From Clostridium sp. MD294 (lineage in GTDB: Bacteria; Bacillota; Clostridia; Lachnospirales; Anaerotignaceae), in assembly GCF_000364165.2 (NCBI RefSeq), contig NZ_CP097810.1, forward strand, positions 1,488,001 to 1,552,000: DNA of 64,000 bases, given 5' to 3'. This document shows positions 34,693 through 44,004 of the stretch, piece after piece. A program made the position numbers and the translations under genes. The notes beneath the pieces are model-generated. The model was not told the DNA's origin. It did no database searches and worked only from the letters and a program-made list of their open reading frames with translations. Each line of letters begins with the position of its first letter. Position 1 is the stretch's first letter.

Positions 34693-34756
34693 TTGACAAA
34701 TGGAAAAAACAGTATTATAATAGCCGATATACTTTATTTAAGTAGAGTAATAAAGT
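34693..34756 (+). promoter_or_regulatory. his operon promoter with downstream palindrome
   Basis: TTGACA (34693-34698), 17-base spacer, TATAAT (34716-34721). An inverted repeat ACTTTATT-N10-AATAAAGT (34731-34738 / 34749-34756) covers the expected transcript start and could be an operator or a 5' hairpin. No T-box or His leader peptide was found. Confidence 0.75.
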
Positions 34757-34778
34757 AAAAAGAAAGGAAAATATAGCT

Positions 34779-36071
34779 ATGAGAGATAATAAACTTTATA
34801 CACCTGTGGGTGTAAAAGATATGCTTTTCAAAGAATGTGATATAAAAAGAAATGTTACACATAAAATAGGAGAAATTTTTAGACGTTTTGGATATGAGCA
34901 AGTAGAAACACCTACATTTGAATATATGGAAGTATTTTCTGATGAAAAATTAGGTGGCACAAAACCCAAAGAAATGTTTCGTTTTTTTGATAGAGATGGC
35001 TCTACACTGGCATTGCGTACAGATATGACACCTCCTATTGCCCGTATTGCTTCTACTAATTTTGCAGATAAAAAAGAGGAAGCAATGCGATTTAGCTATT
35101 TTGGAAACACATTTCGCTATAATGAGCAGTATCAGGGAAAACAGAGAGAATTTTATCAGGCAGGTGTAGAACTTTTAGGTATAGATAATGCTGATGCAGA
35201 TGGAGAAGTGCTTGCAGTGGCAATAAACAGCTTGTTAGAAGCAGGACTTTCTGATTTTAGAATTATAGTAGGAAATGTAGCATTTTTTAAAGGAATATTA
35301 CAAGAAACATTGTTATCAGAACAAATTTGCAAAGAATTACAAATGCGTGTAGCTTATAGAGATTATGTTTCTGTAGAAGAAATTGTAACGAAATATGATA
35401 TGCCAGAAAATAGCAGACAACTTTTTATAGAATTGCCTAAATTGGTGGGAACGCTAGAAGTGCTTGCTTATGCCAAAAGACTTACTAAAAATAAAATGGC
35501 AAAAAGAGCAATATCTCGTTTACAAGAATTGTATCATATATTGCGTTATTATAATATGGAAGAGTATGTAACATTTGATTTAGGTATGGTAGGACAACTA
35601 AATTATTATACAGGTATTATATTTAGAGGATATGTTGACAATAGTGGCTATAGTATATTGAGTGGAGGTCGCTATGACAATTTAGTAGCACAGTATGGCA
35701 CAGATATGCCTGCGGTGGGTATGGTGCTAAAATTAAATGAAATACTTTTTGCTATGCAAAAACAATGTGTTGTAATAGAGGAGAAAAAAGCGAAAACACT
35801 TGTAGCATTTTCAGAACAAGGCAGACAAACAGCCATACAAATAGCAAATACTTATCGTAGAAGTGGTATGTATGTAGAAATGAGCCTTTTGGGAGAAGAT
35901 GTTGCTAAAAATATGGCTTATGCACAGTCAAAACAAATGAGCCATGTGTTGTATTTTGTAGACAGTGATATTGTTAAAGTGATTAGTTTGGCGGACGAAA
36001 TAGGAGGGTTTACAGTAGAAATTGCTGTATCAGAGCTAATATTGCCTAATGTAAAGGAGGAGCAACAATGA
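34779..36071 (+). CDS. hisZ: ATP phosphoribosyltransferase regulatory subunit
   Basis: 430 residues, a HisRS-like class II fold without the aminoacylation role: LRTDMTPPIARIAST replaces motif 2 region, FRYNEQYQGKQREFYQAGVELLG follows, and YSILSGGRYDNLVAQYG resembles motif 3. Partner of the short HisG. The residues 330-430 form an anticodon-domain-like tail. First gene of the operon; AAAGGAAAA precedes the ATG. hisG overlaps its last 4 bases. Confidence 0.95.
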   Translation: MRDNKLYTPVGVKDMLFKECDIKRNVTHKIGEIFRRFGYEQVETPTFEYMEVFSDEKLGGTKPKEMFRFFDRDGSTLALRTDMTPPIARIASTNFADKKEEAMRFSYFGNTFRYNEQYQGKQREFYQAGVELLGIDNADADGEVLAVAINSLLEAGLSDFRIIVGNVAFFKGILQETLLSEQICKELQMRVAYRDYVSVEEIVTKYDMPENSRQLFIELPKLVGTLEVLAYAKRLTKNKMAKRAISRLQELYHILRYYNMEEYVTFDLGMVGQLNYYTGIIFRGYVDNSGYSILSGGRYDNLVAQYGTDMPAVGMVLKLNEILFAMQKQCVVIEEKKAKTLVAFSEQGRQTAIQIANTYRRSGMYVEMSLLGEDVAKNMAYAQSKQMSHVLYFVDSDIVKVISLADEIGGFTVEIAVSELILPNVKEEQQ

Positions 36072-36697
36072 AATATTTAACATTTGCATTAGCAAAAGGA
36101 AGACTGGCAGAACAGACAATGAAATTGTTTGAAGAAATAAATATGCCTTGTGAAGAAATGAAACAAAAAACAAGAAAATTGATATTTGTGAATGAGGCAT
36201 TAAAATTAAAATTTTTTCTTTCTAAAGCAAGCGATGTGCCTACTTATGTAGAACATGGAGCAGCAGATGTAGGTATTGTAGGAAAAGATACTATATTAGA
36301 AGAAGAAAGAAATTTATATGAAATATTAGATTTGTATTTAGGAAAGTGCTTTATGGCAGTAGCAGGAAAACCAGAAATGAAACAAAAATTAAAAACAATG
36401 AACAATATTCGTGTAGCATCAAAATACCCTCATATTGCAAAAGATTATTTTGATAAACAACAAATTACAGTAGAAATTATAAAATTAAATGGCTCTGTGG
36501 AATTAGCACCTATTGTAGGGCTTTCAGATGTCATAGTGGATATTGTAGAAACAGGCTCAACATTAAAAGCGAATGGTTTGGAAGTGTTGGAACAAATTTG
36601 TCCGCTTTCTGCAAGAGTGATTGTTAATAGAGGTAGTATGAAAATGGAACACAAAAGAATTATGAATATCATAGACAATATGAGAGCAGTACGATAA
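36068..36697 (+). CDS. hisG: ATP phosphoribosyltransferase, short form
   Basis: 209 residues, lacking the C-terminal regulatory domain of long HisG, hence dependence on HisZ. FALAKGRLAEQTMKLF (N-terminal), GAADVGIVGKDTI, and DVIVDIVETGSTLKANGL (PRPP-binding region) are diagnostic. Catalyses the first committed step, ATP plus PRPP to phosphoribosyl-ATP. AAGGAGG precedes the ATG. Confidence 0.97.
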   Translation: MKYLTFALAKGRLAEQTMKLFEEINMPCEEMKQKTRKLIFVNEALKLKFFLSKASDVPTYVEHGAADVGIVGKDTILEEERNLYEILDLYLGKCFMAVAGKPEMKQKLKTMNNIRVASKYPHIAKDYFDKQQITVEIIKLNGSVELAPIVGLSDVIVDIVETGSTLKANGLEVLEQICPLSARVIVNRGSMKMEHKRIMNIIDNMRAVR

Positions 36698-36711
36698 GGA
36701 GAGAGTAAAAA

Positions 36712-38007
36712 GTGATAACTGTATTAAAAAATAGTGACAATGAAAAATTACAGCAAATATTATATAGAAATAATACAGAAAAAAAAGAAGCACAAAAAGC
36801 AGTAGATGAAATATTATATACTGTAAAAACAAAAGGAAATCAAGCACTTTTTGAATATACAAAACAGTTTGATGGCGTTGAAATAACAGAGCAAAATATA
36901 AAAGTGACACAACAGGAATTTGAGTATGCTTATAAACAAGTATCAAAAGAATTAATAAAAGTCATACAAAAAGCATCTCAAAGAATTAGAAATTTTCATC
37001 AAAAACAAAAATTAAATAGTTGGTTAGAACCTTCTGAAAATGGCGAAATGTTGGGGCAACTGATACGTCCTATTGAAAAAGTAGGTATTTATGTTCCAGG
37101 TGGAAAAGCTGCTTATCCTTCTAGTGTGCTTATGAATGCAGTAACGGCTTCTGTGGCAGGCGTACCACATATTATTATGACAACACCTGCACAAAAAGAT
37201 GGTAGAGTAGCAGCTACAACATTGGTAGCAGCAAAAGAGTCAGGTGTAAATGAAGTATATAAAGTAGGGGGAGCACAAGCCATTGCAGCACTTGCCTATG
37301 GTACAACCTGTATACCAAAAGTATATAAAATATGTGGGCCAGGTAATATTTATGTAGCATTGGCAAAAAAAAGCGTTTATGGACAAGTCAATATTGACTC
37401 TGTAGCAGGGCCTAGCGAAATACTTGTCATAGCAGATGAAAGTGCCAATGCAGCTTATGTAGCAGCAGATATGCTTTCACAAGCAGAACATGACGAAATG
37501 GCAGCAGCAATGCTTGTAACAGACAGTGAAATATTGGCAGAGAAAGTAAAAAAGGAATTGTATATACAAACAGAAAAATTAGAAAGAAAAGAAATCATAC
37601 AAAAATCACTTGAAAATTATGGTTTGATAGTTGTTGTAAAAGATATGAGGCAGGCTTGTGAACTGTCAAATCACATCGCACCAGAACATATGGAAATTTG
37701 TACAAAAGCACCTTTTGAATTGTTGCCTTATATTAAAAATGCAGGTGCGATATTTTTGGGACACTATACACCAGAACCTTTAGGGGATTATATGGCAGGG
37801 CCCAATCATGTATTGCCTACAGCAGGTACAGCAAGATTTTTTTCTCCTCTTTCTATAGACGATTTTATAAAAAAATCAAGTATATTGTCATTTAGCAAAG
37901 AGGCATTTTTAGAACTGTCTGATGATGTTATAACATTTGCAAAAGGAGAAGGTCTGACAGCACACGCAAATGCAGTTGCAATAAGAAAGGAGTATAAAAA
38001 TATATGA
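36712..38007 (+). CDS. hisD: Histidinol dehydrogenase
   Basis: 431 residues, usual length, GTG start 6 bases after AAGGAGAGAG. Signatures: YVPGGKAAYPSSVLMNAV, KVGGAQAIAALAYG, GPGNIYVALAK, DSVAGPSEILVIAD, DMLSQAEHDEMA, and the zinc-ligand region SNHIAPEHMEI. Oxidises histidinol to histidine in two NAD steps. Ends overlapping hisB by 4 bases. Confidence 0.97.
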   Translation: MITVLKNSDNEKLQQILYRNNTEKKEAQKAVDEILYTVKTKGNQALFEYTKQFDGVEITEQNIKVTQQEFEYAYKQVSKELIKVIQKASQRIRNFHQKQKLNSWLEPSENGEMLGQLIRPIEKVGIYVPGGKAAYPSSVLMNAVTASVAGVPHIIMTTPAQKDGRVAATTLVAAKESGVNEVYKVGGAQAIAALAYGTTCIPKVYKICGPGNIYVALAKKSVYGQVNIDSVAGPSEILVIADESANAAYVAADMLSQAEHDEMAAAMLVTDSEILAEKVKKELYIQTEKLERKEIIQKSLENYGLIVVVKDMRQACELSNHIAPEHMEICTKAPFELLPYIKNAGAIFLGHYTPEPLGDYMAGPNHVLPTAGTARFFSPLSIDDFIKKSSILSFSKEAFLELSDDVITFAKGEGLTAHANAVAIRKEYKNI

Positions 38008-38594
38008 GAACAGCAGTAATTAAAAGAAATACTTATGAAACAAATATTGCATTAAATATTAATATAGATGGCAAAGGAGAAAATAGTATTGATACAGGAG
38101 TAGGTTTTTTTGACCATATGTTAACACATATTTCAAAACATGGTTTTATAGATATGCAATTAAAAGCAGAGGGAGATTTATATGTAGATTGTCACCATAC
38201 TGTAGAAGATGTAGGTATTGTACTGGGGAAAGCAATAGCACAAGCATTAGGAGATAAAAAGGGTATTAAAAGATATGGTAGTTTTATATTGCCTATGGAA
38301 GAAGCACTTGTGTTATGCGCATTAGATATTTCTGGAAGGCCCTATTTGGGATATGATGCTACATTTCAAACAGAAAAAATAGGCACTATGGATACACAAA
38401 TGATAGAAGAATTTTTTAGAGCGGTGTGCCTTCATGCAGGATTAAATTTACATATCAAAGTGTTTGCGGGAAAAAATGACCATCATATTGCAGAGGCAAT
38501 GTTTAAAGCATTTGGTAAAGCACTAGACATAGCAACAAGCTATGACGAAAGAATAGAAGGGGTACTTTCTACAAAAGGAATGTTGGAGGGATAA
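38004..38594 (+). CDS. hisB: Imidazoleglycerol-phosphate dehydratase
   Basis: 196 residues, monofunctional form (no fused phosphatase). Two metal-binding repeats: GVGFFDHMLTHISKHG, CHHTVEDVGIVLG and later KNDHHIAEAMFKAFG. Removes water from imidazole glycerol phosphate. Coupled to hisD by ATGA. Confidence 0.97.
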   Translation: MRTAVIKRNTYETNIALNINIDGKGENSIDTGVGFFDHMLTHISKHGFIDMQLKAEGDLYVDCHHTVEDVGIVLGKAIAQALGDKKGIKRYGSFILPMEEALVLCALDISGRPYLGYDATFQTEKIGTMDTQMIEEFFRAVCLHAGLNLHIKVFAGKNDHHIAEAMFKAFGKALDIATSYDERIEGVLSTKGMLEG

Positions 38595-38597
38595 CAA

Positions 38598-39194
38598 ATG
38601 ATTGCAATTATTGATTATGGTATGGGTAATTTGAGAAGTGTTCAAAAAGCATTTGAATATTTGGGCAATAAAGCAGTCATAACACAACAAACAAGTGAAA
38701 TACAAAAAGCGGATAAAGTGGTGCTACCTGGTGTAGGTGCTTTTAGAGATGCTATGCAAACAATAAAACAAAAAGGTATTGATAGAGTGCTTTATGAAGT
38801 GGTAGAACAAAAAAAACCTCTTTTAGGTATTTGTTTGGGTATGCAAATGTTTTTTGAAAAAAGCTATGAATATGGAGAACAAAAAGGATTAGGTATATTG
38901 CAAGGAGAAATTATAAAATTGCCAGAAAGTGTTAAAATTCCTCATATGGGTTGGAATTCTTTGAATATTAAAAAGAAAAGTCCTTTGTTTGAAGGACTTT
39001 CAGAGGAACCATATGTTTATTTTGTACATTCTTATCATTTACAAACAGAAGCAGATATTGTGAGTGCAACAACATATTACGGCAAAGAAATACAAGTAGC
39101 AGCACAAAAAGAAAATGTATTTGCGTTGCAGTTTCACCCTGAAAAAAGTGGCGATGTGGGTTTAAATATATTACAAAATTTTGGGAGGTTATAA
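38598..39194 (+). CDS. hisH: Imidazole glycerol phosphate synthase, glutaminase subunit
   Basis: 198 residues, class I glutamine amidotransferase: IIDYGMGNLRSVQKAFEYLG, PGVGAF, nucleophile Cys in LLGICLGMQMFFE, and His/Glu in LQFHPEKSGDVG. Supplies ammonia to HisF. 3 bp after hisB. A 238-bp mobile element now lies between its operon partner hisA and hisF. Confidence 0.97.
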   Translation: MIAIIDYGMGNLRSVQKAFEYLGNKAVITQQTSEIQKADKVVLPGVGAFRDAMQTIKQKGIDRVLYEVVEQKKPLLGICLGMQMFFEKSYEYGEQKGLGILQGEIIKLPESVKIPHMGWNSLNIKKKSPLFEGLSEEPYVYFVHSYHLQTEADIVSATTYYGKEIQVAAQKENVFALQFHPEKSGDVGLNILQNFGRL

Positions 39195-39197
39195 TAA

Positions 39198-39914
39198 ATG
39201 CAAATTTATGCAGCAGTAGATATAAAAAATGGCAAATGTGTCAGATTAAAACAAGGAAAATTTGATGATGTAACAGTATATGAACAAAATCCTGTAAAAG
39301 CAGCACAAAATTGGATACAAAAAGGGGCAAGCTATTTGCACATAGTAGATTTGGACGGTGCAAAACAAGGTATATCACAAAACGAGCAAATATTAGAAGA
39401 AATTGTAAAATTGAGTGATGTACCAGTGCAAACAGGGGGAGGCGTACGCTCTCTAGAGGATATACAAAGAAAACTGTTAAAAGGCGTATCACGTGTAATA
39501 TTGGGAACAGTTGCTGTAAAACAGCCTTTACTTGTAAAACAAGCGGTAGAAAAATTTGGAGCAGATAGCATTGTGGTAGGCATTGATGCAAAAAATGGTA
39601 ATGTTGCAGTAGCGGGCTGGGAAGAAGTCAGCAATGTTTCTGCATTGGAATTGTGCTTGCAAATGAAAGAATATGGTGTAAAAACAGTGATATATACTGA
39701 TATTGCAAAAGATGGTATGATGTCTGGAGGAAATGTAGAGGCAACAAAAGAACTTGTGGACAAAACAGGTATGGATATTATAGCATCAGGAGGCATTTCT
39801 AGTATGCAGGATTTGGAAAATGTAAAAAATATAAATGTGCAAGGTGTTATCGTAGGAAAAGCATTGTATCAGGGTGTATTAGATTTAACAGAAATTGTAA
39901 AAAAATTTGAATGA
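39198..39914 (+). CDS. hisA: Phosphoribosylformimino-5-aminoimidazole carboxamide ribotide isomerase
   Basis: 238 residues, (beta/alpha)8 barrel: AAVDIKNGKCVRLKQGKFDD with catalytic Asp, VQTGGGVRSLEDI (first phosphate-binding loop), YTDIAKDGMMSGGN with second catalytic Asp, and IIASGGISSMQDL. GGGAGG precedes the ATG. The stop is followed 21 bp later by an inserted element. Confidence 0.96.
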   Translation: MQIYAAVDIKNGKCVRLKQGKFDDVTVYEQNPVKAAQNWIQKGASYLHIVDLDGAKQGISQNEQILEEIVKLSDVPVQTGGGVRSLEDIQRKLLKGVSRVILGTVAVKQPLLVKQAVEKFGADSIVVGIDAKNGNVAVAGWEEVSNVSALELCLQMKEYGVKTVIYTDIAKDGMMSGGNVEATKELVDKTGMDIIASGGISSMQDLENVKNINVQGVIVGKALYQGVLDLTEIVKKFE

Positions 39915-39935
39915 TGTCAATCATAAAACTGTTTT

Positions 39936-40173
39936 GGGAGTGTCCAAACAAATATTTTTTAAGAGGAAGAACTTTTTTTACTTGTAAAAAGTTCCCTCCA
40001 GCGAACAAAGTCCGCTGTCTACGCTTTGCTTCGGTCGTCGCAGAACAAATGTCCACTGAACGTTTTGCAACTCAAACACCGCAAGCTTTTTGAAAAAAGC
40101 TTGACTAAAAACTTTTATTTTATTTTTTTCTAAATAAAAATTATTTTTAAATCTACTCTTTTTGGACACGCCC
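39936..40173. mobile_element. MITE-like element, copy 2, inside the his operon (238 bp)
   Basis: Ends GGGAGTGTCCAAA and TTTGGACACGCCC are inverted repeats (12 of 13). They are flanked by the exact 8-bp direct repeat ACTGTTTT (39928-39935, 40174-40181), a target-site duplication. Inside are palindromes GAACTTTTTTTACTTGTAAAAAGTTC and AAGCTTTTTGAAAAAAGCTT. It matches the copy at 11617-11839 in both ends. No transposase or credible gene, although short frames cross it. It separates hisA and hisF by 291 bp in an otherwise overlapping or tightly spaced operon. Confidence 0.85.
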
Positions 40174-40205
40174 ACTGTTTTGAAAAAAAGAAAGGAGGCA
40201 ACACT

Positions 40206-40964
40206 GTGCATACAAAAAGAATTATACCTTGTTTAGATGTAAAAAATGGCAGAGTAGTAAAAGGAGTCAATTTTGTAAATTTAAAAGATGCTGGTGACCC
40301 TGTAGAAATTGCCCGTTATTATAATCAATCTATGGCAGATGAGTTAGTATTTTTGGATATTACAGCATCTTCTGATGCAAGAGAGATTATGCTAGATGTG
40401 GTAAAAAGAACAGCAGAGCAGGTATTTATACCTCTTACAGTAGGGGGAGGCATTAGAACAATAGAAGATTTTAGAAAAATATTGAGTGCAGGAGCAGATA
40501 AAATTTCAGTAAACAGTGCCGCATTAAAAAGACCAGAAATGATAAAACAAGCTGCAGAAAAATTTGGAAATCAATGTGTTGTAGTTGCTATAGATGCCAA
40601 AGCTAGACCAGAAGGCGGTTTTGATGTGTACTTAAATGGGGGGAGAGTAAATACTGGTAGAGATGCAGTAGAATGGGCATTAGAAGCAGAAGATTTAGGA
40701 GCAGGAGAAATACTTTTGACAAGTATGGACTGTGATGGTGTTAAAAATGGATATGATATAGCATTGACAAAAGCCATTGCTTCTAAAGTCAATATACCTG
40801 TTATTGCTTCAGGAGGAGCAGGAAAAAAACAGCATTTTTATGATGTGCTGACACAGGGAGAAGCAGATGCTGCACTTGCTGCGTCATTGTTTCATTTTAA
40901 AGAATTGGAAATAAAAGAGTTAAAACAATATTTGAATGAAAAACAAATTGCAGTTAGATTATAA
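40206..40964 (+). CDS. hisF: Imidazole glycerol phosphate synthase, cyclase subunit
   Basis: 252 residues, barrel homologous to His[19 protein letters not shown] with catalytic Asp, [33 protein letters not shown] (second Asp), and [17 protein letters not shown] start with AGGAGG 8 bases upstream. The ribosome site lies outside the inserted element, so translation initiation is probably intact. Accepts ammonia from HisH. Confidence 0.97.
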   Translation: MHTKRIIPCLDVKNGRVVKGVNFVNLKDAGDPVEIARYYNQSMADELVFLDITASSDAREIMLDVVKRTAEQVFIPLTVGGGIRTIEDFRKILSAGADKISVNSAALKRPEMIKQAAEKFGNQCVVVAIDAKARPEGGFDVYLNGGRVNTGRDAVEWALEAEDLGAGEILLTSMDCDGVKNGYDIALTKAIASKVNIPVIASGGAGKKQHFYDVLTQGEADAALAASLFHFKELEIKELKQYLNEKQIAVRL

Positions 40965-40974
40965 GGAGAAAAAA

Positions 40975-41310
40975 ATGTGTTTTATAAAACAGTTAAAATT
41001 TGATGAAAAGGGTTTGATACCTGTAATAACACAAGACTATCAAAATGGGCAGGTACTTATGTTGGGCTATGCCAATAAAGAGGCTATGGAATTGACATTA
41101 CAAAAAGGAACAGTACATTATTACAGCAGAAGTAGAAAACAGCTGTGGCACAAAGGAGAAACATCTGGACATTTTCAACACGTAAAACAAATATTGTATG
41201 ACTGTGATGCAGATGCTGTATTGATAAAAGTGGAACAGATAGGAGCAGCCTGTCATACGGGAAAACGTTCTTGTTTTTATAGAAATGAAAAAGGGGAGGA
41301 AATACTATAA
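40975..41310 (+). CDS. hisI: Phosphoribosyl-AMP cyclohydrolase
   Basis: 111 residues, stand-alone form. [42 protein letters not shown], and metal ligands in [12 protein letters not shown] and [14 protein letters not shown]. Start at ATG 40975 after AAGGAG; the frame opens earlier within hisF. Shares one base with hisE (TAATG). Confidence 0.96.
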   Translation: MCFIKQLKFDEKGLIPVITQDYQNGQVLMLGYANKEAMELTLQKGTVHYYSRSRKQLWHKGETSGHFQHVKQILYDCDADAVLIKVEQIGAACHTGKRSCFYRNEKGEEIL

Positions 41311-41639
41311 TGAAAAACAGTGAAGTACTTTTTGAACTGTATGATATTATATTAGATAGAAAAAGTAATGTAAAAGAAGGTTCTTATACCAATTATTTGT
41401 TTGACAAAGGATTAGATAAAATATTAAAAAAAGTAGGAGAAGAAGCAACAGAAACCATTATTGCAGCAAAAAATGAAGATAATAAAGAAGTGATATATGA
41501 ATTGTCTGATTTATTGTATCATATTTCTGTATTGCTTGCAGAAAAAGGAATTACATGGCAAGAAGTATTTGAAGAACTCCAAAAAAGAGAATTAAAACAA
41601 GGAAATTTAAAACAATTTCATACTAGAACACAAATTTGA
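41310..41639 (+). CDS. hisE: Phosphoribosyl-ATP pyrophosphohydrolase
   Basis: 109 residues, MazG-like all-alpha fold: SYTNYLFDKGLDKILKKVGEEATETIIAAKNED and ELSDLLYHISVLL supply the acidic Mg2+ ligands. In many species it is fused to HisI; here separate. Last gene of the operon. hisC (aminotransferase) and a histidinol-phosphatase are absent from the operon and from the window. Confidence 0.96.
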   Translation: MKNSEVLFELYDIILDRKSNVKEGSYTNYLFDKGLDKILKKVGEEATETIIAAKNEDNKEVIYELSDLLYHISVLLAEKGITWQEVFEELQKRELKQGNLKQFHTRTQI

Positions 41640-41748
41640 GCTTGTACGACAAAAAAATTTTTTGTTAGACAGGCAATATTTTACAAAATGCCTCATAGTA
41701 TAGAGATGTAACAATAAACATTTCTTAAATTTAAGGAGGTATTATAGT

Positions 41749-41925
41749 ATGAATGGATTTGGTTGTGGTTGTGGAGAAAGCTGGATTTGGATTATATTAC
41801 TTTTGTGCTGCTGTGGTAATGGCAACAATGGCGGTTTTGGAGATAACTCCTGGCTGTGGATAATATTGCTTTTATGCTGCTGTGGCAACAACAACAATCA
41901 GTTGGGAAATAACTGCGGCTGCTAA
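41749..41925 (+). CDS. 58-residue Cys/Trp-rich membrane microprotein
   Basis: Preceded by a strong AAGGAGG (41733-41739). The protein is an internal duplication: ESWIWIILLLCCCGNGNN and NSWLWIILLLCCCGNNNN, each a short hydrophobic stretch followed by CCC and Gly/Asn, with GCGCG at the N-terminus and NCGC at the end (10 Cys). It resembles the small high-cysteine (chorion-like, HCB-type) proteins annotated in some clostridia. Two membrane segments are possible. Role unknown; a spore-coat or metal-related role would be speculation. Confidence 0.8.
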   Translation: MNGFGCGCGESWIWIILLLCCCGNGNNGGFGDNSWLWIILLLCCCGNNNNQLGNNCGC

Positions 41926-41975
41926 TAATAAAAAATGAGGGAAGTCGTATTTGTTTTTCATATGATTTAAAAAGC

Positions 41976-42010
41976 AAAAAGACCTTTCAGAGTATTCTGA
42001 AGGGTCTTTT
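41976..42010. terminator. Bidirectional terminator
   Basis: AAAAAGACCTTTCAGA / TCTGAAGGGTCTTTT between the Cys-rich microgene and the convergent SMI1/KNR4 gene. Confidence 0.88.
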
Positions 42011-42020
42011 GTATTGGTAA

Positions 42021-42683
42021 TTAAATTGTTCTTTTCCAAAAATTTAGTGTTTTCTGAAATTTTTGTGTATTTGAAATACTATTGAGCCAATTTTGATAAA
42101 ATTCAGTAAAACTATAGGCGACAAATCTATAGATACCACCTTTGTCTGTTTCAAATATTTGCCCATATCTTTTACCACAAGTAATTAAACCAAACCACCA
42201 TATACTATTTGTTCCAAGTTCAAGAAATCCATCTGTATCACACAAATCACTATCATTTTCATAAATAAAATAGATTTGAGGATTTTGTTTATAGCATTGT
42301 TTGTCAAACTCGAAATTTAGCTCAAGCAATTCTAGCTCATATTCTTTCAATATCAAAGGTTGAGGTAAAAATTCCCTTCCAAGACTGTATCTATATTCTT
42401 CATAGTGCTTTTGTATTCTGGGAGTTTTTCCTTTTGTTAAAATTTTTCCGAAGGGATATATTCCATACTCTGGCCCTGCTCCTCCGTCACCAACTTCTGT
42501 AATAAATTGAGCATAATCTTTTGGAAGTATAAAATGGTATTTTTCTTCTACTTTATGAACAAACTCTTTATTAACAGGGTAATTCAGTTTGTAATGGTGG
42601 CGTGAAACACCAAATATTTCATATTTTTTATCAATACGTCTAGCTTTACGAAGTATATTATTTACTTTCTTTCTATGAAACAT
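42021..42683 (-). CDS. SMI1/KNR4 family protein
   Basis: 220 residues. The SMI1/KNR4 fold shows in VEEKYHFILPKDYAQFITEVGDGGAGPEYGIYPFG (about 47-80) and the later IYFIYENDSDLCDTDGFLELGTN. Such proteins often serve as immunity proteins against contact-dependent toxins but are also found alone. No toxin gene is near. Start at ATG 42683 after CTGGAGGTT; the frame opens earlier, overlapping the tyrS end. It follows tyrS by 43 bp and may be read through from it. Confidence 0.88.
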   Translation of the reverse strand: MFHRKKVNNILRKARRIDKKYEIFGVSRHHYKLNYPVNKEFVHKVEEKYHFILPKDYAQFITEVGDGGAGPEYGIYPFGKILTKGKTPRIQKHYEEYRYSLGREFLPQPLILKEYELELLELNFEFDKQCYKQNPQIYFIYENDSDLCDTDGFLELGTNSIWWFGLITCGKRYGQIFETDKGGIYRFVAYSFTEFYQNWLNSISNTQKFQKTLNFWKRTI

Positions 42684-42726
42684 AATAACCTCCAGATAAA
42701 ATTTTAAAATAGTATATAGCATTTTA

Positions 42727-43962
42727 TTAAAAAATAACAATGTTATGGAAGCCTTTTTTTCCTTTTTGTACTAAAACCTCGTTGTTTGTAAAATCAGCAA
42801 TGGTTACTTTATGTTCTATAGAAGTGATTTTTTTATCAGCTACTTTAATGCCGCCCTGCTGTACCAGCCTGCGAGCTTCAGAACGAGAAGGTACAATGCC
42901 AGCAGTTGTCAAAAGTGTAATAATATCAATACCATCAACAAATTCTGCTGTAGACATTTCTGTAGTAGGAACAGAACCACCAGCAGCACCTTTTTCAAAT
43001 AAAGATTTTGCAGCTTGTTGTGCTTTTGTAGCTTCTTGCTCATTGTGTACAATTTTAGTCAATTCAAAAGCAAGTACTTCTTTTGCTTTATTGATTTCGC
43101 TGCCTTCTAAAGCAGAAAGACGATTTACTTCTTCCATAGGTAAAAATGTCAAAAGACTAAGACATTTTTTTACATCTTTGTCATCGATATTTCTCCAGTA
43201 TTGATAAAATTCATAAGGTGATGTTTTAGAAGCATCTAACCAAACAGCACCGTTTTCTGTTTTGCCCATTTTTTTGCCTTCGCTGTTTGTCAAAAGTGAG
43301 AATGTCATACCATAAGCTGGTTTACTTTCTTTTCTTCTAATTAAATCTACACCAGCAATAATATTTGACCATTGGTCATTACCACCTAACTGCATAACAC
43401 AGTTGTAACGTTTGTTTAATTCTAAAAAGTCGTATGCCTGCATAATCATATAATTAAATTCTAAAAAAGAAAGTCCTTTTTCCATTCTAGTTTTAAAACA
43501 TTCCGCAGTAAGCATTTTGTTTACAGAAAAACTGACACCGATTTCTCTTAAAAATTCAATATAATTAAGATGTCTTAACCAGTCTGCATTATTTACAATA
43601 ATAGCTTTGTCTTCATTAAAATCAATAAAATGAGAAAGCTGTTTTTTAAAACAATTTACATTGTAGTCAATTTCTTCTGTTGTCATCATACGACGCATGT
43701 CTGTTTTACCAGTAGGGTCGCCTATCATGCCAGTGCCTCCACCCATAAGACAGATAGGTCTGTGACCACATCTTTGCATATGAGCCATAGCCATAACTGT
43801 TAAAAAATGTCCTACATGAAGACTGTCGGCTGTAGGGTCAAAACCAATGTAAAATGTAACAGGTTCATTTTTGGAAAACAGTTCTCTGATTTCATCTTCA
43901 TGAGTCATTTGTTCAATAAATCCTCTTTCTTTTAATACGTCATAAGCATTTGTTTTTTCCAT
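42727..43962 (-). CDS. tyrS: Tyrosine-tRNA ligase
   Basis: 411 residues, class I. HIGH motif as HVGH in [25 protein letters not shown] motif as [41 protein letters not shown] and [10 protein letters not shown] bind tyrosine. C-terminal S4 RNA-binding domain from about 345 ([14 protein letters not shown]). Controlled by the upstream T-box. AAGGAG precedes the ATG. Confidence 0.97.
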   Translation of the reverse strand: MEKTNAYDVLKERGFIEQMTHEDEIRELFSKNEPVTFYIGFDPTADSLHVGHFLTVMAMAHMQRCGHRPICLMGGGTGMIGDPTGKTDMRRMMTTEEIDYNVNCFKKQLSHFIDFNEDKAIIVNNADWLRHLNYIEFLREIGVSFSVNKMLTAECFKTRMEKGLSFLEFNYMIMQAYDFLELNKRYNCVMQLGGNDQWSNIIAGVDLIRRKESKPAYGMTFSLLTNSEGKKMGKTENGAVWLDASKTSPYEFYQYWRNIDDKDVKKCLSLLTFLPMEEVNRLSALEGSEINKAKEVLAFELTKIVHNEQEATKAQQAAKSLFEKGAAGGSVPTTEMSTAEFVDGIDIITLLTTAGIVPSRSEARRLVQQGGIKVADKKITSIEHKVTIADFTNNEVLVQKGKKGFHNIVIF

Positions 43963-44004
43963 AATTTAAAAACTCCTTTATTATAAATATTGTTTTTTTA
44001 AGGA

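Noticed and set aside
34721..34779. His T-box or attenuator before hisZ
   Set aside because: The leader is only about 50 bases, with no T-box sequence and no run of His codons.
39911..40211. Frames of 60-77 residues across the his-operon insertion
   Set aside because: The two element copies do not share these frames; the element is non-coding.
42021..43962. Toxin-immunity module
   Set aside because: The neighbour of the SMI1/KNR4 gene is tyrS, a housekeeping gene, and no toxin ORF is seen.
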